Notes: generated from the letters alone by a model not told the origin. A DNA stretch of 32,525 bases from Acidimicrobiia bacterium (GCA_010030605.1 RHCK01000001.1:1-32525), one strand, 5' to 3'; positions 15,620-23,788 are shown, counted from the first letter of the stretch. Numbers and translations: made by a program.

Positions 15620-16396
15620 TCACCGGCCGAGCGGCAACAACGCTTCGATGGCGCGTTCGATCATCAGCGGTAGGGGATCGCGGTCGACGAGCGCGACACC
15701 GATGGTCTCGGGTCGATGGCGATCGACCGTTTCGGCGAGTTGACGCGTGATCGACGCGACGTCGCCGGCGATGGACCACTCGTCGGAGACGCCTCCGAAT
15801 CGTGCGGACACGCACAAGTTCACATGAATCGGGCGAATCGAGCGGGCTTCGCGAACCGCTCCCTCGGCCGAGTCCGCCGTGAACCCGGAAAGAAACACTC
15901 CGTCGGCGATTCGTGATGCGAGTCGGTTCAGCTGTGGGCCTCGCGCGCCGACGTATTGGGCCACCATTCGTGGTGGTGCGGCGTGCTCTGGCGTGATGTA
16001 ACGGTCGGATGTGCGACCGGCCATCACATCGGTGGCGATCTCGATGGCATCGCGAACAACGGCCACCGGTTTGTCGGTGGCCAGCGAGAACGGTCCGAGC
16101 GACTCGTGGCCCCCGACACCCCAACCGAGCATCATGCGGCCGCTGCTCAGTTCATCGATCGTCATGGCCGTCGAGGCGACGGCTCCGGGGTGTCGCAAGA
16201 GAGGAGACGTGATGCCCACACCGAGTCGGATTCGCCGTGTCACGGTGGCCGCGGCGGCTAACAGGGCGAATGGTTCTCGTGCGACTCCCTCGTCGGCGAC
16301 CCACACTTCGTCGATTCCCGCGGCATCGAGAGAGCAAATCGCGGCCACGATGTCCGAGGCCGCGACATTCGGATAGATCCAAACCGCGGTGCGCAC
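15620..16396 (-). CDS. LLM class (luciferase-like) F420-type oxidoreductase, short form
   Basis: 258 residues, shorter than the usual 300-350. N-terminal VRTAVWIYPNVAASD and EVWVADEG, followed by RRIRLGVGITSPLLRHP, ELSSGRMMLGWGVGG and a C-terminal VSDEWSIAGD that corresponds to the familiar GTPEE/V-G-P segment, are characteristic of F420-dependent luciferase-like hydride transferases. Cofactor F420 is likely for an actinobacterium but FMN is not excluded. GTG 16396 is chosen because family proteins commonly open with MRxxVW and AATGGT lies 6 bases upstream; ATG 16414 would add six residues and has no Shine-Dalgarno. Its start faces the cytosine-deaminase-like gene. Confidence 0.85.
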   Translation of the reverse strand: MRTAVWIYPNVAASDIVAAICSLDAAGIDEVWVADEGVAREPFALLAAAATVTRRIRLGVGITSPLLRHPGAVASTAMTIDELSSGRMMLGWGVGGHESLGPFSLATDKPVAVVRDAIEIATDVMAGRTSDRYITPEHAAPPRMVAQYVGARGPQLNRLASRIADGVFLSGFTADSAEGAVREARSIRPIHVNLCVSARFGGVSDEWSIAGDVASITRQLAETVDRHRPETIGVALVDRDPLPLMIERAIEALLPLGR

Positions 16397-16401
16397 CCGC
16401 C

Positions 16402-16407
16402 TACCAT
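16402..16407 (+). promoter_or_regulatory. -10 element of the cytosine-deaminase-like gene, overlapping the opposite promoter
   Basis: TACCAT gives a transcript start near 16414 and a leader of about 30 bases with AGGAGAG before GTG 16444. On the other strand the same bases form AATGGT, 6 bases before GTG 16396, so the two -10 elements overlap and the two genes may exclude each other. Confidence 0.35.
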
Positions 16408-16443
16408 TCCACATCGGAGCGGTGACGACGAACAGGAGAGCTC

Positions 16444-17697
16444 GTGACGCAGGCGAACACGTCCAGATGGTTGACGAATGGTCGCCTCGCGAATGGCTCG
16501 ACGGTCGACATCGAAGTGGTCGACGGCGCAATCGCCTCGGTGATGCCCGGTTCTCCCGAGCGTCGTGGGACGGACTTGGACGGCTGGCTCGTCGTTCCGT
16601 CGTTGGGTGAGCCCCATGCCCATCTCGACAAGGCTCTCACGGCCGAGCGCGTTCCCAATCCGGCCGGTGACCTGATGGGCGCGATCCATGCGTGGGTGGC
16701 GGCCGAGCAACGCGGTGAGTTCGGGCTGGACGAGATGACGGCACGAGCGACGTTGGCCGTGCGAAAGCTCGTGGCCAACGGCGTCACGAACATACGAACA
16801 CATGTGAACGTGGGGGAGAGCGATGCGACGCACGTTCACCTGCGAGCAGTCATGGCGGCGCGCGCTGCGACCCGCCATCTGGCCGACATCCAGATCGTGG
16901 CGTTGATGCACTCACCCTTGGCCGGTTCGGACGGTGCCGGGAATCGACGAGCGCTCCGGGAAGCGTTGCAATTGGGTGCCGATCTGGTGGGCGGTTGTCC
17001 CCATCTCGAAGACGACGGCGACGGAATGATTCGTGAAGCGATGGCGGCCGCGCTCGAAGCCGGAGTGGGCATGGATCTGCACGTCGACGAAACCCTTGAT
17101 CCGAAGATGTTGACGTTACGGGATCTCGCGCGTCGCGTGTCGGAGATCGGATTTCCGCATCCGGTGACCGCGAGCCACTGCGTGAGTCTGTCGGTGCAAC
17201 CCGTGGACGTTCAGCGACGCATCGCCTCCGAGGTGGCGGCGGCCGGAATCGGAGTGGTTCCGTTGCCACCAACCAACCTCTTCTTGCAAGGCCGCGAGCA
17301 GCCGTCGTCCATGCCACGCGGAATCGCTCCCATCGACGTTTTGCGGTCGGCGGGCGTGGAGGTGGCGCTCGGCGGCGACAACGTTCAGGATCCGTTCAAT
17401 CCCGTCGGGCGTAGTGATCCGTTCGAGACCGCGGCGTTGGCGGTGATGGCATCTCATCAATTGCCCGGAGATGCCTTCCATCTTGTTTCCAACGGAGTCC
17501 GCAAGGTGTTGGGATTGGGCGCCGTCGAGTTGACGTTGGGTCGTCCGGCAAACCCCATGCCTGCCGACTTCTTGGTGGTGAACGCCGCCTCGGTGCGCGA
17601 GGCGATCGCGGATGCGCCGGCGGATCGGCGAGTGTTCAAGGGTGGAGTCGAGGTCGCCGTGACCACCACCACGCGTCGCTTCAACGATCGCTCCTGA
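16444..17697 (+). CDS. cytosine deaminase-like amidohydrolase (CodA type)
   Basis: 417 residues. Amidohydrolase-superfamily metal and catalytic motifs match the cytosine-deaminase branch: EPHAHLDKA (His 58, His 60), LHVDETLD (His 213, with Asp 215/Glu 216 as in HCDE of CodA), SHC (His 245) and GGDNVQDPFNP (Asp 312). Members deaminate cytosine, isoguanine, creatinine, isocytosine or triazine-like rings, or open rings such as N-isopropylammelide. Substrate is not readable; a six- or five-membered N-heterocycle is likely. AGGAGAG gives a strong Shine-Dalgarno for GTG 16444. Followed by an LLM flavin monooxygenase 60 bases downstream on the same strand, which has its own -10. Confidence 0.88.
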   Translation: MTQANTSRWLTNGRLANGSTVDIEVVDGAIASVMPGSPERRGTDLDGWLVVPSLGEPHAHLDKALTAERVPNPAGDLMGAIHAWVAAEQRGEFGLDEMTARATLAVRKLVANGVTNIRTHVNVGESDATHVHLRAVMAARAATRHLADIQIVALMHSPLAGSDGAGNRRALREALQLGADLVGGCPHLEDDGDGMIREAMAAALEAGVGMDLHVDETLDPKMLTLRDLARRVSEIGFPHPVTASHCVSLSVQPVDVQRRIASEVAAAGIGVVPLPPTNLFLQGREQPSSMPRGIAPIDVLRSAGVEVALGGDNVQDPFNPVGRSDPFETAALAVMASHQLPGDAFHLVSNGVRKVLGLGAVELTLGRPANPMPADFLVVNAASVREAIADAPADRRVFKGGVEVAVTTTTRRFNDRS

Positions 17698-17716
17698 TCG
17701 CGCCGAGTGGCGGTGG

Positions 17717-17722
17717 TACTCT
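17717..17722 (+). promoter_or_regulatory. -10 element of the LLM monooxygenase gene
   Basis: TACTCT predicts a start near 17729 and a leader of about 29 bases holding GGAGGG before ATG 17758. This gene therefore has a normal leader. Confidence 0.35.
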
Positions 17723-17757
17723 CGGGTCGTTCGGGGACATTCGGTTTGGAGGGTCGT

Positions 17758-18918
17758 ATGAAAGTCGGCGCGTTCTTCTTCGGTGGAGTCGAGATGGACG
17801 ACGCCGGTGGTGGACCGCCCGCGCCCCTCGATCGCCGCTATTCCAACGAGCACATGTGGAAGGCCACGCTGGATTACGTGAACTCCGCCATCGAGGCTGA
17901 TCGTTTGGGATATGACTCGTTCTGGACCACCGAACATCACTTCCAGTACGAGGGCTACGAGGTCATCCCGAACGGTTTGTTGATTTCGGCGTGGATCGCC
18001 GCGCAGACGAAGCGGATCAAGTTGGGTGCGATGTTCAACGTCGTTCCTCAGTGGAACCCGCTTCGTCTGGCCGAAGACTTCGCCACGTTGCACAACCTGT
18101 CGGGTGGTCGAGGTGTTCTGGGTGTTGGTCGTGGAACGGTTCCCCGTGAGGTTTTGCACCTCAACGAAAAGGGCGTCTCGATCGGCTCGCACGACAACCC
18201 CGAGAAGTCGGCCGACGACGAACTGAACCGCGAGGTTTTCGAGGAGTCGATGGAGATCGTTCGCCGAGCTCTCGACAACGAGACGTTCGCGTTCTCGGGC
18301 AAGCACTTCCAGATTCCGCTGCCCGGCATTCCCGATCGCGGGAGCACCGTTCAGCACTTGACGTTGGTTCCTCGTCCGATTTACCCGTACGAAATTTGGC
18401 AGGCGGTCACCAGTCCGCCGACGCTCGATTACGTGGCCCGCATCGGACATTCCGCGGTGTTCTGGAATCAGCACTACAGCTTCATCAAGAGGTTCTGGGA
18501 CACCTATGCCGAGAAGCAGGAGGCGGCCATGGGTGTCGCGCCGGCGTCGGGCAAGAAGCGAATGCTCGTGATCTCCGTTCGCATCGAGGACTCGTATGAG
18601 AAGGCCTGGCAAAGCGCGACGCCCGGTCACGACGAGTTCTGGAAGTTCCTCGGTCCGTACGGTTGGAGTCGTGGCTACATGGGTGAGGACGGCAAACCAG
18701 CCAAGCCCGGACTCATCCCGACGTTGCAGGAGTCGGTCGACAACAAGACCATTCTTCTCGGAACTCCGGAGCAAGTGGCCGAAGGTGTGCAGTTCTACAA
18801 GGACCTGCTGGGCCTCGAGTACATCACGATCTTCCCGCACATGCTCGGCGACTCCTACAAGAAGGCCGACGAGCAGATGGCGCGCTTCATGAACGAGGTC
18901 ATGCCGCTCGTCAAGTGA
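17758..18918 (+). CDS. LLM class flavin-dependent monooxygenase (bacterial luciferase-like)
   Basis: 386 residues. The N-terminus MKVGAFFFGGVEM and the following EADRLGYDSFWTTEHHF, IKLGAMFNVVPQWNPLRLAEDFATLHNLSGGRGVLGVGRG and GTPEQVAEGVQFYKDLLGLEYITI segments are the standard blocks of the luciferase-like TIM barrel. The EHHF His and the FMN-binding loops are intact. It probably oxidises an organic substrate using reduced FMN and oxygen; a partner reductase is not in the window. GGAGGG lies 5 bases before ATG 17758. Its end overlaps the oppositely oriented glycerophosphodiesterase by 8 bases. Being next to the cytosine-deaminase-like gene suggests joint action on an N-containing ring (inference). 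Confidence 0.9.
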   Translation: MKVGAFFFGGVEMDDAGGGPPAPLDRRYSNEHMWKATLDYVNSAIEADRLGYDSFWTTEHHFQYEGYEVIPNGLLISAWIAAQTKRIKLGAMFNVVPQWNPLRLAEDFATLHNLSGGRGVLGVGRGTVPREVLHLNEKGVSIGSHDNPEKSADDELNREVFEESMEIVRRALDNETFAFSGKHFQIPLPGIPDRGSTVQHLTLVPRPIYPYEIWQAVTSPPTLDYVARIGHSAVFWNQHYSFIKRFWDTYAEKQEAAMGVAPASGKKRMLVISVRIEDSYEKAWQSATPGHDEFWKFLGPYGWSRGYMGEDGKPAKPGLIPTLQESVDNKTILLGTPEQVAEGVQFYKDLLGLEYITIFPHMLGDSYKKADEQMARFMNEVMPLVK

Positions 18919-19681
18919 TCGACCAGAGTCCGTTGTGTTCGCACACCGTGCGCAACACCGCGGGCTCATCGGTCATGATTCCGTGCACGCCCAGATCGAC
19001 CAAGCGTTGTATTTCGCCGGGATGATCGATGGTCCACACGTGAACGGGAACACCCGCCTCGCGAGCCAGACGAAGTGTTCGCTCCGATGTGACCGTGATC
19101 GGGCCCTGCGACACGGGCACCTGGAAACACGATGGACCAACGGGCACCCGACCCAGCAACCATGACACGACCTCGCGCGGACTGGCGCTGGTGCACACGT
19201 CGCGACCGAGGGCCCTTCTCACGCGCGTCAGGCGACGGTGGCTGAACGATCCGACGCACACTCGATCGAGAGACGAAGTGCGTCGCAGAGTGGCGATCAA
19301 TGGATCGACCGTGGCGTCGGCCTTGGCATCGATGTTGATGCGCGCGTCGGGGAACTCCTCGAGGAGATCGGTCAGCAGAGGGATGGGTTCTCGCCCGTCG
19401 ACTCGCGCGTCGGCGACCTGGCGATGAGTCATTTCACTGATGCGACCGGGCACTCCACAGGTACGACGCAGGTCATCGTCGTGGAACGCGACCAAGTGTC
19501 CGTCGGCGGTCAGTTGAACGTCGGTTTCCAAGTACGTGTAGCCGAGCGACACGGCGTGACGAAAGGCCGGAAGCGTGTTCTCGGGCCAGTCGCTGGTCCC
19601 TCCGCGATGGGCGAACGGTATGAACCCACCGTCTCGGTGGGGGTGCAGATACGGATGGTCGTGTCTCGGCATCAACGTCAC
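18911..19681 (-). CDS. glycerophosphodiester phosphodiesterase family protein (GDPD)
   Basis: 256 residues. GDPD TIM-barrel signatures are intact: AHRGG with catalytic His 25, PENT, LETDVQLTADG (Glu 52 and Asp 54 for the metal) and AFHDDDL with His 67; Lys/Asp at NIDAKAD and the closing VHVWTIDHPGE and GIMTDEP are also typical. It hydrolyses glycerophosphodiesters to glycerol-3-phosphate and an alcohol; without a signal peptide it is cytoplasmic, unlike GlpQ. The GTG at 19681 is preceded at 7 bases by GATACT, favouring a leaderless GTG; ATG 19672 is the alternative. It overlaps the LLM gene tail to tail by 8 bases. Confidence 0.88.
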   Translation of the reverse strand: MTLMPRHDHPYLHPHRDGGFIPFAHRGGTSDWPENTLPAFRHAVSLGYTYLETDVQLTADGHLVAFHDDDLRRTCGVPGRISEMTHRQVADARVDGREPIPLLTDLLEEFPDARINIDAKADATVDPLIATLRRTSSLDRVCVGSFSHRRLTRVRRALGRDVCTSASPREVVSWLLGRVPVGPSCFQVPVSQGPITVTSERTLRLAREAGVPVHVWTIDHPGEIQRLVDLGVHGIMTDEPAVLRTVCEHNGLWSIT

Positions 19682-19713
19682 GACGTCAAGTATCGCCGAC
19701 GTCAGGACGTCGA
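19682..19713 (-). promoter_or_regulatory. GDPD promoter with a cluster of GACGTC boxes
   Basis: The -10 GATACT (19694-19689) is flanked by TGACGTC on both sides, and three copies of the palindrome GACGTC occur at 19682-19687, 19698-19703 and 19706-19711. The motif resembles a small operator array; no -35 is visible. Two copies straddle the -10, a position suited to repression. Confidence 0.4.
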
Positions 19714-19739
19714 GTACCTCCGAACCCGCCGGACGTCTC

Positions 19740-21290
19740 TCAAATCGAGCGACCGGCGTTCTTCCAGTATTCGTCCTTCAGGAGACGCTTGTAGAGCTTG
19801 CCCGTTGGATGTCGGGGTAGTTCCGCGCGGAAGTCGATGCTGCGCGGACACTTCACGTCGGCCAGTTGCGACTTGCAGTACGCGATGAGCTCCAGCTCCA
19901 GGGCCCGAGCGGCCTCGGCGGATTCGGGCATCGAGACCGGTTGAACGACGGCCTTCACCTCTTCGCCGAAGTCATCGTTCGGGACGCCGAACACGGCGAC
20001 ATCGATCACCTTGGGATGCGTGACGAGCGCGTTCTCGGCTTCTTGGGGATAAATGTTCACGCCGCCGGAGATGATCATGTAGGCCTTGCGATCGGTCAGG
20101 AAGAGGCAGCCATTGTCGTTGAGATAACCAACGTCTCCGAGCGTGCTCCAACCCTTGGGATGGCGCGAACTCTTCGTCTTTTCGGCGTCGTTGTGGTACT
20201 CGAACGTCGCTCCTCCCTCGAAGAAGATGGTCCCGCTCTCGTAGTTCGGCAACTCCTCGCCGTCGTCTCCGCAGATGTGAATGGTGCATCCGATCGGCAC
20301 GCCCACGGTGCCTTCGTTGGCGAGCCAAAGATCACTGCCGCAATAGACGAAGCCGTTCCCTTCGGTACCCGCGTAGTACTCGTGGATGATTCTCCCGAAC
20401 CATTCGATCATTTGCTTCTTGACCGGGATGGGACAGGGCGCCGCCGCGTGGATGACTGCCCGGAGCGACGAGACGTTGTACTTCGATCGCACGCTCTCGT
20501 CGAGTTTGAGCAATCGCACGAACATCGTCGGCACCACCTGGGTGTGGGTGACCTTGTTCTCCTGAACGGCTCTCAGGAACTGCTCGGGATCGAAGTGCTC
20601 CATGACCACCGCGGTGCACCCCATGCTCTGGGCGGCCATGGTGAAGCGCAGTGGGGCGGCGTGGTACAGCGGGGCGGGGGTCAGATACACGCTGTCGAAG
20701 GACGCACCGAACAACATGGCGAGCGTTGGGGCCACCGAGGTGGGGGTCGTTTCCAGCGGCACGTCGACGAAGGGCTTCGTCACTCCCTTGGGCAATCCGG
20801 TCGTGCCGGAGGAGTACAACATGTCGGTCCCGGCGACTCGTTGGGGGAGCGGCGTCGCGGGTTGTTGTGCGACGGCATCCTCGTAGCTCTCGTAACCGGG
20901 AACGGTGCCATCGAGCATCAATCGCATCTCGAGATTCGACGTGTCGGCGATGATCTCGGTCGCCTGATCGGCCTTGTATTTCGACGTGATGAAAATTCGA
21001 GCACCACAGTCGTTGATGATGTAGGCCAGTTCCTTGCTGGTGAGTCGAGACGATGCCGCGGTGTACACGACACCGGCGTACTGGCAGCCCCACAAGATCT
21101 CGAGGTAGCGGTCGTGGTTCTCGAGGCACAAGGCCACGTGGTCGCCGGGCTTGAGGCCGGCCGAACGGAGAAGGTGGGAGAGTCTGTTGGCCGCGGCATC
21201 CAGTTCGGCGAACGTTTGCCGATAACCCGATCCGGTCATGACCATGGCGAGTTTGTCGGGATGAGTGAGTGCATGCGCTCCGAGGTACAT
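19740..21290 (-). CDS. AMP-dependent acyl-CoA synthetase (fatty acid/carboxylic acid-CoA ligase)
   Basis: 516 residues, ANL superfamily. The ATP-binding motif LYSSGTTGLPKG lies near residues 158-169, then YYAGTEGNG (A5), the hinge region GDVGYLNDNGCLFLTDRKAYMI (A7-A8) and GGVNIYPQEAENAL, and the catalytic Lys motif PRHPTGKLYKRLL near the end. It activates a carboxylic acid to acyl-AMP and then acyl-CoA; chain length is not readable. Upstream in-frame sequence is ignored because TACTCT (21303-21298) lies 7 bases before ATG 21290. Its presumed role is to feed the acyl-CoA dehydrogenase at 22120. The 58 bases to the GDPD gene hold that gene's promoter. Confidence 0.92.
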   Translation of the reverse strand: MYLGAHALTHPDKLAMVMTGSGYRQTFAELDAAANRLSHLLRSAGLKPGDHVALCLENHDRYLEILWGCQYAGVVYTAASSRLTSKELAYIINDCGARIFITSKYKADQATEIIADTSNLEMRLMLDGTVPGYESYEDAVAQQPATPLPQRVAGTDMLYSSGTTGLPKGVTKPFVDVPLETTPTSVAPTLAMLFGASFDSVYLTPAPLYHAAPLRFTMAAQSMGCTAVVMEHFDPEQFLRAVQENKVTHTQVVPTMFVRLLKLDESVRSKYNVSSLRAVIHAAAPCPIPVKKQMIEWFGRIIHEYYAGTEGNGFVYCGSDLWLANEGTVGVPIGCTIHICGDDGEELPNYESGTIFFEGGATFEYHNDAEKTKSSRHPKGWSTLGDVGYLNDNGCLFLTDRKAYMIISGGVNIYPQEAENALVTHPKVIDVAVFGVPNDDFGEEVKAVVQPVSMPESAEAARALELELIAYCKSQLADVKCPRSIDFRAELPRHPTGKLYKRLLKDEYWKNAGRSI

Positions 21291-21297
21291 GGAGCGA

Positions 21298-21316
21298 AGA
21301 GTAGTGGGAGTACCAT
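21298..21316. promoter_or_regulatory. divergent leaderless promoters: acyl-CoA synthetase (-) and SirB1-like gene (+)
   Basis: Only 33 bases separate the two start codons. On the minus strand TACTCT (21303-21298) ends 7 bases before ATG 21290; on the plus strand TACCAT (21311-21316) ends 7 bases before GTG 21324. The symmetrical arrangement leaves no space for ribosome-binding sites and is the clearest support for leaderless starts. Confidence 0.45.
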
Positions 21317-21323
21317 TCGCCGT

Positions 21324-22043
21324 GTGGGGTCGTCGACTCGGGATTCGGCGTGGGCCAAGCGTCGATTCTTGGACGAGGTCTCCGCGGGCGGTGACATCGC
21401 GCTCGACGAGTTGGCGATCCTGTTGCCGGCGGCGATCGGTGCCGTCCGGGAAGTCGATCTGGTGGGTGGTCTCACGCGCCTCGACGAAATGGCGGTGCGC
21501 GTCGAGATCCCGACGTTCGCCGGAGTGTGCCGCGCGCTGTTCTCCGCCGACTTCGGGTTGCGAGGTCATCGGGACGACTACTACGACCCGAACAATTCGT
21601 TCATCGAAACCGTGCTCGACACCGGTCGGGGTATTCCGATTTCTCTATCGGTCATCGCCATCGAGGTGGGACGTCGGGTGGGCGTCGACATCGTCGGTGT
21701 GGGGATGCCCGGTCATTTCCTGATCGCCGAACGCCCCGACACGGGAATCATCCCCGAACTTTTCGCCGATCCGTTCCATGGCGACGCACTCTTGGATCGG
21801 CGGGGATGTGCCGACCTTTTTGCTCGCCTGTTGGGGGCGGCTCAGCAGTTCGACGTTCGCTTCCTGGCCGTGACACCGCCGATGTCGATCGTCGAGCGCA
21901 TGTTGAACAACCTGAAGGCGATTTATCTTCGCAACGGAGATCTGGCGCGCTTGCGCGGCGTCATGTCGCTTCGAGCGGCGTTCCCCGGTCTGGGGCGGGC
22001 CGAATCCGACGAGTTCCGTCGACTCATGGCACCGTTCAACTGA
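21324..22043 (+). CDS. SirB1-like transglutaminase-core protein
   Basis: 239 residues. The central block YYDPNNSFIETVLDTGRGIPISLSVIAIEVGRRVGVDIVGVGMPGHFLI is the hallmark of the SirB1/Transglut_core2 family, followed by FADPFHGDALLD and a C-terminal helical part with NNLKAIYLRNGDLARLRGV that resembles a TPR repeat. In this family the transglutaminase Cys is usually absent (GIPISLS here), so it is probably not an active protease; the function is unknown. The reading frame is open far upstream, but that is antisense to the acyl-CoA synthetase; GTG 21324 is set by TACCAT 7 bases before it. An overlapping GTG at 21322 is out of frame. Confidence 0.82.
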   Translation: MGSSTRDSAWAKRRFLDEVSAGGDIALDELAILLPAAIGAVREVDLVGGLTRLDEMAVRVEIPTFAGVCRALFSADFGLRGHRDDYYDPNNSFIETVLDTGRGIPISLSVIAIEVGRRVGVDIVGVGMPGHFLIAERPDTGIIPELFADPFHGDALLDRRGCADLFARLLGAAQQFDVRFLAVTPPMSIVERMLNNLKAIYLRNGDLARLRGVMSLRAAFPGLGRAESDEFRRLMAPFN

Positions 22044-22107
22044 GCAAATTCGGGGGCGACTGCACCATTTCGATGCTCCCGATACGGGGTCGATCGATCG
22101 CCTTCGG

Positions 22108-22113
22108 TAGGTT
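22108..22113 (+). promoter_or_regulatory. -10 element, leaderless start of the acyl-CoA dehydrogenase gene
   Basis: TAGGTT ends 6 bases before ATG 22120 and no Shine-Dalgarno is present (TTTCGC precedes the ATG). Confidence 0.4.
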
Positions 22114-22119
22114 TTTCGC

Positions 22120-23325
22120 ATGACCGCCACCGCCACTCTCACCGCCGACGAACAGAAGGTGTCGTCGCTCATCGACGAACTGCTGTCCGAATTTCCGCCC
22201 CGATCAACCGACCCGGCGACCTTTCTCGGTGCGCAGTTCGACAAGGGTCTCGCCTGGGTGCATTTCGAGCCGGGACACGGCGGTCTCGGGTTGAATCCAA
22301 AGTTGCAACGTTCCATCAACGAGCGTCTGTTCGCGGCCGGTGCACCCAATCCCGTCGCACGCAACCCCATTGGTCACGGAATGTGCGGACCGACCGTCGC
22401 GGTGTGGGGTTCGGCCGAACAGAAGAAGCGGTACCTGCGTCCGCTCTTCACGGGCGAAGAGGTCTGGTGCCAGTTGTTCTCGGAGCCCGGCAGTGGTTCG
22501 GACTTCGCCGGCTTGTCCGCCAAAGGCATCAAGGACGGCGACGAATGGATCATGAACGGGCAGAAGGTCTGGACCACCTTGGCGCATCTGTCGCGATTCG
22601 GCCTGCTCATCGTTCGCACCGATCCCGAGGCGGTGAAGCACGCCGGACTCACGGCCTTCGTCGTCGACATGCAGGCCCCCGGGGTCGAAGTTCGACCGTT
22701 GTACCAGATCACCGGCGAGGCCGAGTTCAACGAGGTCTATTTCACCGATGTTCGCGTGCCGAACCATGAGATGCTCGGCAACATCGGCGATGGATGGCGT
22801 GTCTCGCTGACCACCCTCATGAACGAGCGTGTTTCCATCGGTGGCGCGATCCCGGCCAAGGGTTCTGGTCCCATTCGTGATGCTCTGAAGGTTTGGAAAG
22901 AATTGCCCGCCGATCGTCGTGATTCCGCCACGCGCGACGAGTTGATGTCGTTGTGGATTCGCGCCGAGTTGTTGCGGCTCACGAACATTCGCGCGTCGCA
23001 GAATCGCAAGATGGGAGATCCGGGACCCGAGGGTTCGATCGCCAAGTTGGCCATGGCCGAGTTGAACAAGGACATCTATTCCTTCGCGGTGTCTCTGTTG
23101 GGTGCCGACGGGATGTTGTTCCCCAGCGGGTATCAGATGATTCGTCCCGAGCATGCGATGGGATTGGAGAACCCTCAGAAGGCCTTCCTTCGCAGCCGCG
23201 CCAACTCCATCGAGGGTGGCACCAGCGAGGTCATGCGCAACATCCTCGGCGAACGCGTTCTCGGATTGCCGGGAGATGTTCGCGTCGATCGTGACGTTGC
23301 CTGGAGCAAGGTGCCCCGCAACTGA
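22120..23325 (+). CDS. acyl-CoA dehydrogenase family protein
   Basis: 401 residues, full-length ACAD fold. The flavin- and substrate-binding signatures are WCQLFSEPGSGSDFAGL and WIMNGQKVWTT, followed by GDGWRVSLTTLMNERVSIG and the C-terminal RSRANSIEGGTSEVMRNILGERVLGLP, in which IEGGTSE holds the usual catalytic-Glu position of mycobacterial-type FadE proteins. It oxidises an acyl-CoA to the 2-enoyl-CoA and passes electrons to ETF. Substrate is not readable; many actinobacterial members act on steroid or branched side chains as alpha2beta2 pairs, but no partner FadE is adjacent. It lies 76 bases after the SirB1-like gene and has its own leaderless promoter. Confidence 0.92.
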   Translation: MTATATLTADEQKVSSLIDELLSEFPPRSTDPATFLGAQFDKGLAWVHFEPGHGGLGLNPKLQRSINERLFAAGAPNPVARNPIGHGMCGPTVAVWGSAEQKKRYLRPLFTGEEVWCQLFSEPGSGSDFAGLSAKGIKDGDEWIMNGQKVWTTLAHLSRFGLLIVRTDPEAVKHAGLTAFVVDMQAPGVEVRPLYQITGEAEFNEVYFTDVRVPNHEMLGNIGDGWRVSLTTLMNERVSIGGAIPAKGSGPIRDALKVWKELPADRRDSATRDELMSLWIRAELLRLTNIRASQNRKMGDPGPEGSIAKLAMAELNKDIYSFAVSLLGADGMLFPSGYQMIRPEHAMGLENPQKAFLRSRANSIEGGTSEVMRNILGERVLGLPGDVRVDRDVAWSKVPRN

Positions 23326-23342
23326 TGGTCGACGACCGCTGA

Positions 23343-23753
23343 TCAGCCGGCGGTTCGCAGCAACAGACCAATGAACATCGCGCCGAGTCCGGTGAGCAAT
23401 CCGAGCGCTCCGCCGAGAGCCAACGCCAGTTTGCTGCGTCCAAGTGAATGAATGGCCGCGAACATCGCGGTGGCGACCGCCAGCAACACGTGAACGAACA
23501 ACGTCACCTGATATTCGGTCGTCGTGTCCGAGATCGACACGTCGAGAATGTTCCAGATGCCGGTCACCATGGTCAGGGCGAACGCGGGCCAAGCGACACG
23601 TGCGAAGGCGTTGGCCGCGGTCTTCAAGCTGTCGGGATGTTCCGCGCGCAACCGCGGGACCAAACCTCCGAGAACGATTTGGCCTCCCACCCACACCGAG
23701 GCGGCGAGAACATGCAGGAAAAGGCGAATGGTGTCGACGTTCGGACTGAGCAT
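23343..23753 (-). CDS. CopD-like four-helix membrane protein
   Basis: 136 residues with four predicted helices (about 8-30, 48-70, 82-104, 110-132). LFLHVLAASVWVGGQIVLGGLVPRL is typical of the CopD/copper-resistance and related haem-binding membrane families, with His in the first and third helices (LHVLA, VHVLLAVA) and another in FAAIH. The protein may bind haem or copper in the membrane, but this is only by resemblance. ATG 23753 has a weak CAGG upstream. It follows the SGNH-like lipoprotein by 35 bases in the ispH unit and is convergent with the acyl-CoA dehydrogenase. Confidence 0.75.
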   Translation of the reverse strand: MLSPNVDTIRLFLHVLAASVWVGGQIVLGGLVPRLRAEHPDSLKTAANAFARVAWPAFALTMVTGIWNILDVSISDTTTEYQVTLFVHVLLAVATAMFAAIHSLGRSKLALALGGALGLLTGLGAMFIGLLLRTAG

Positions 23754-23788
23754 GCAATCAGCCTGCCATATCGAGGCGTTCGGACACG

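Noticed and set aside
17116..18969. 617-codon minus-strand open frame
   Set aside because: It spans the antisense of two confident genes (cytosine-deaminase-like and LLM monooxygenase) and the intergenic region between them, with low-complexity Arg/His/Gly-rich translation.
19866..21323. Long upstream extension of the SirB1-like reading frame
   Set aside because: It is antisense to the acyl-CoA synthetase; the -10 at 21311-21316 and the family length place the start at GTG 21324.
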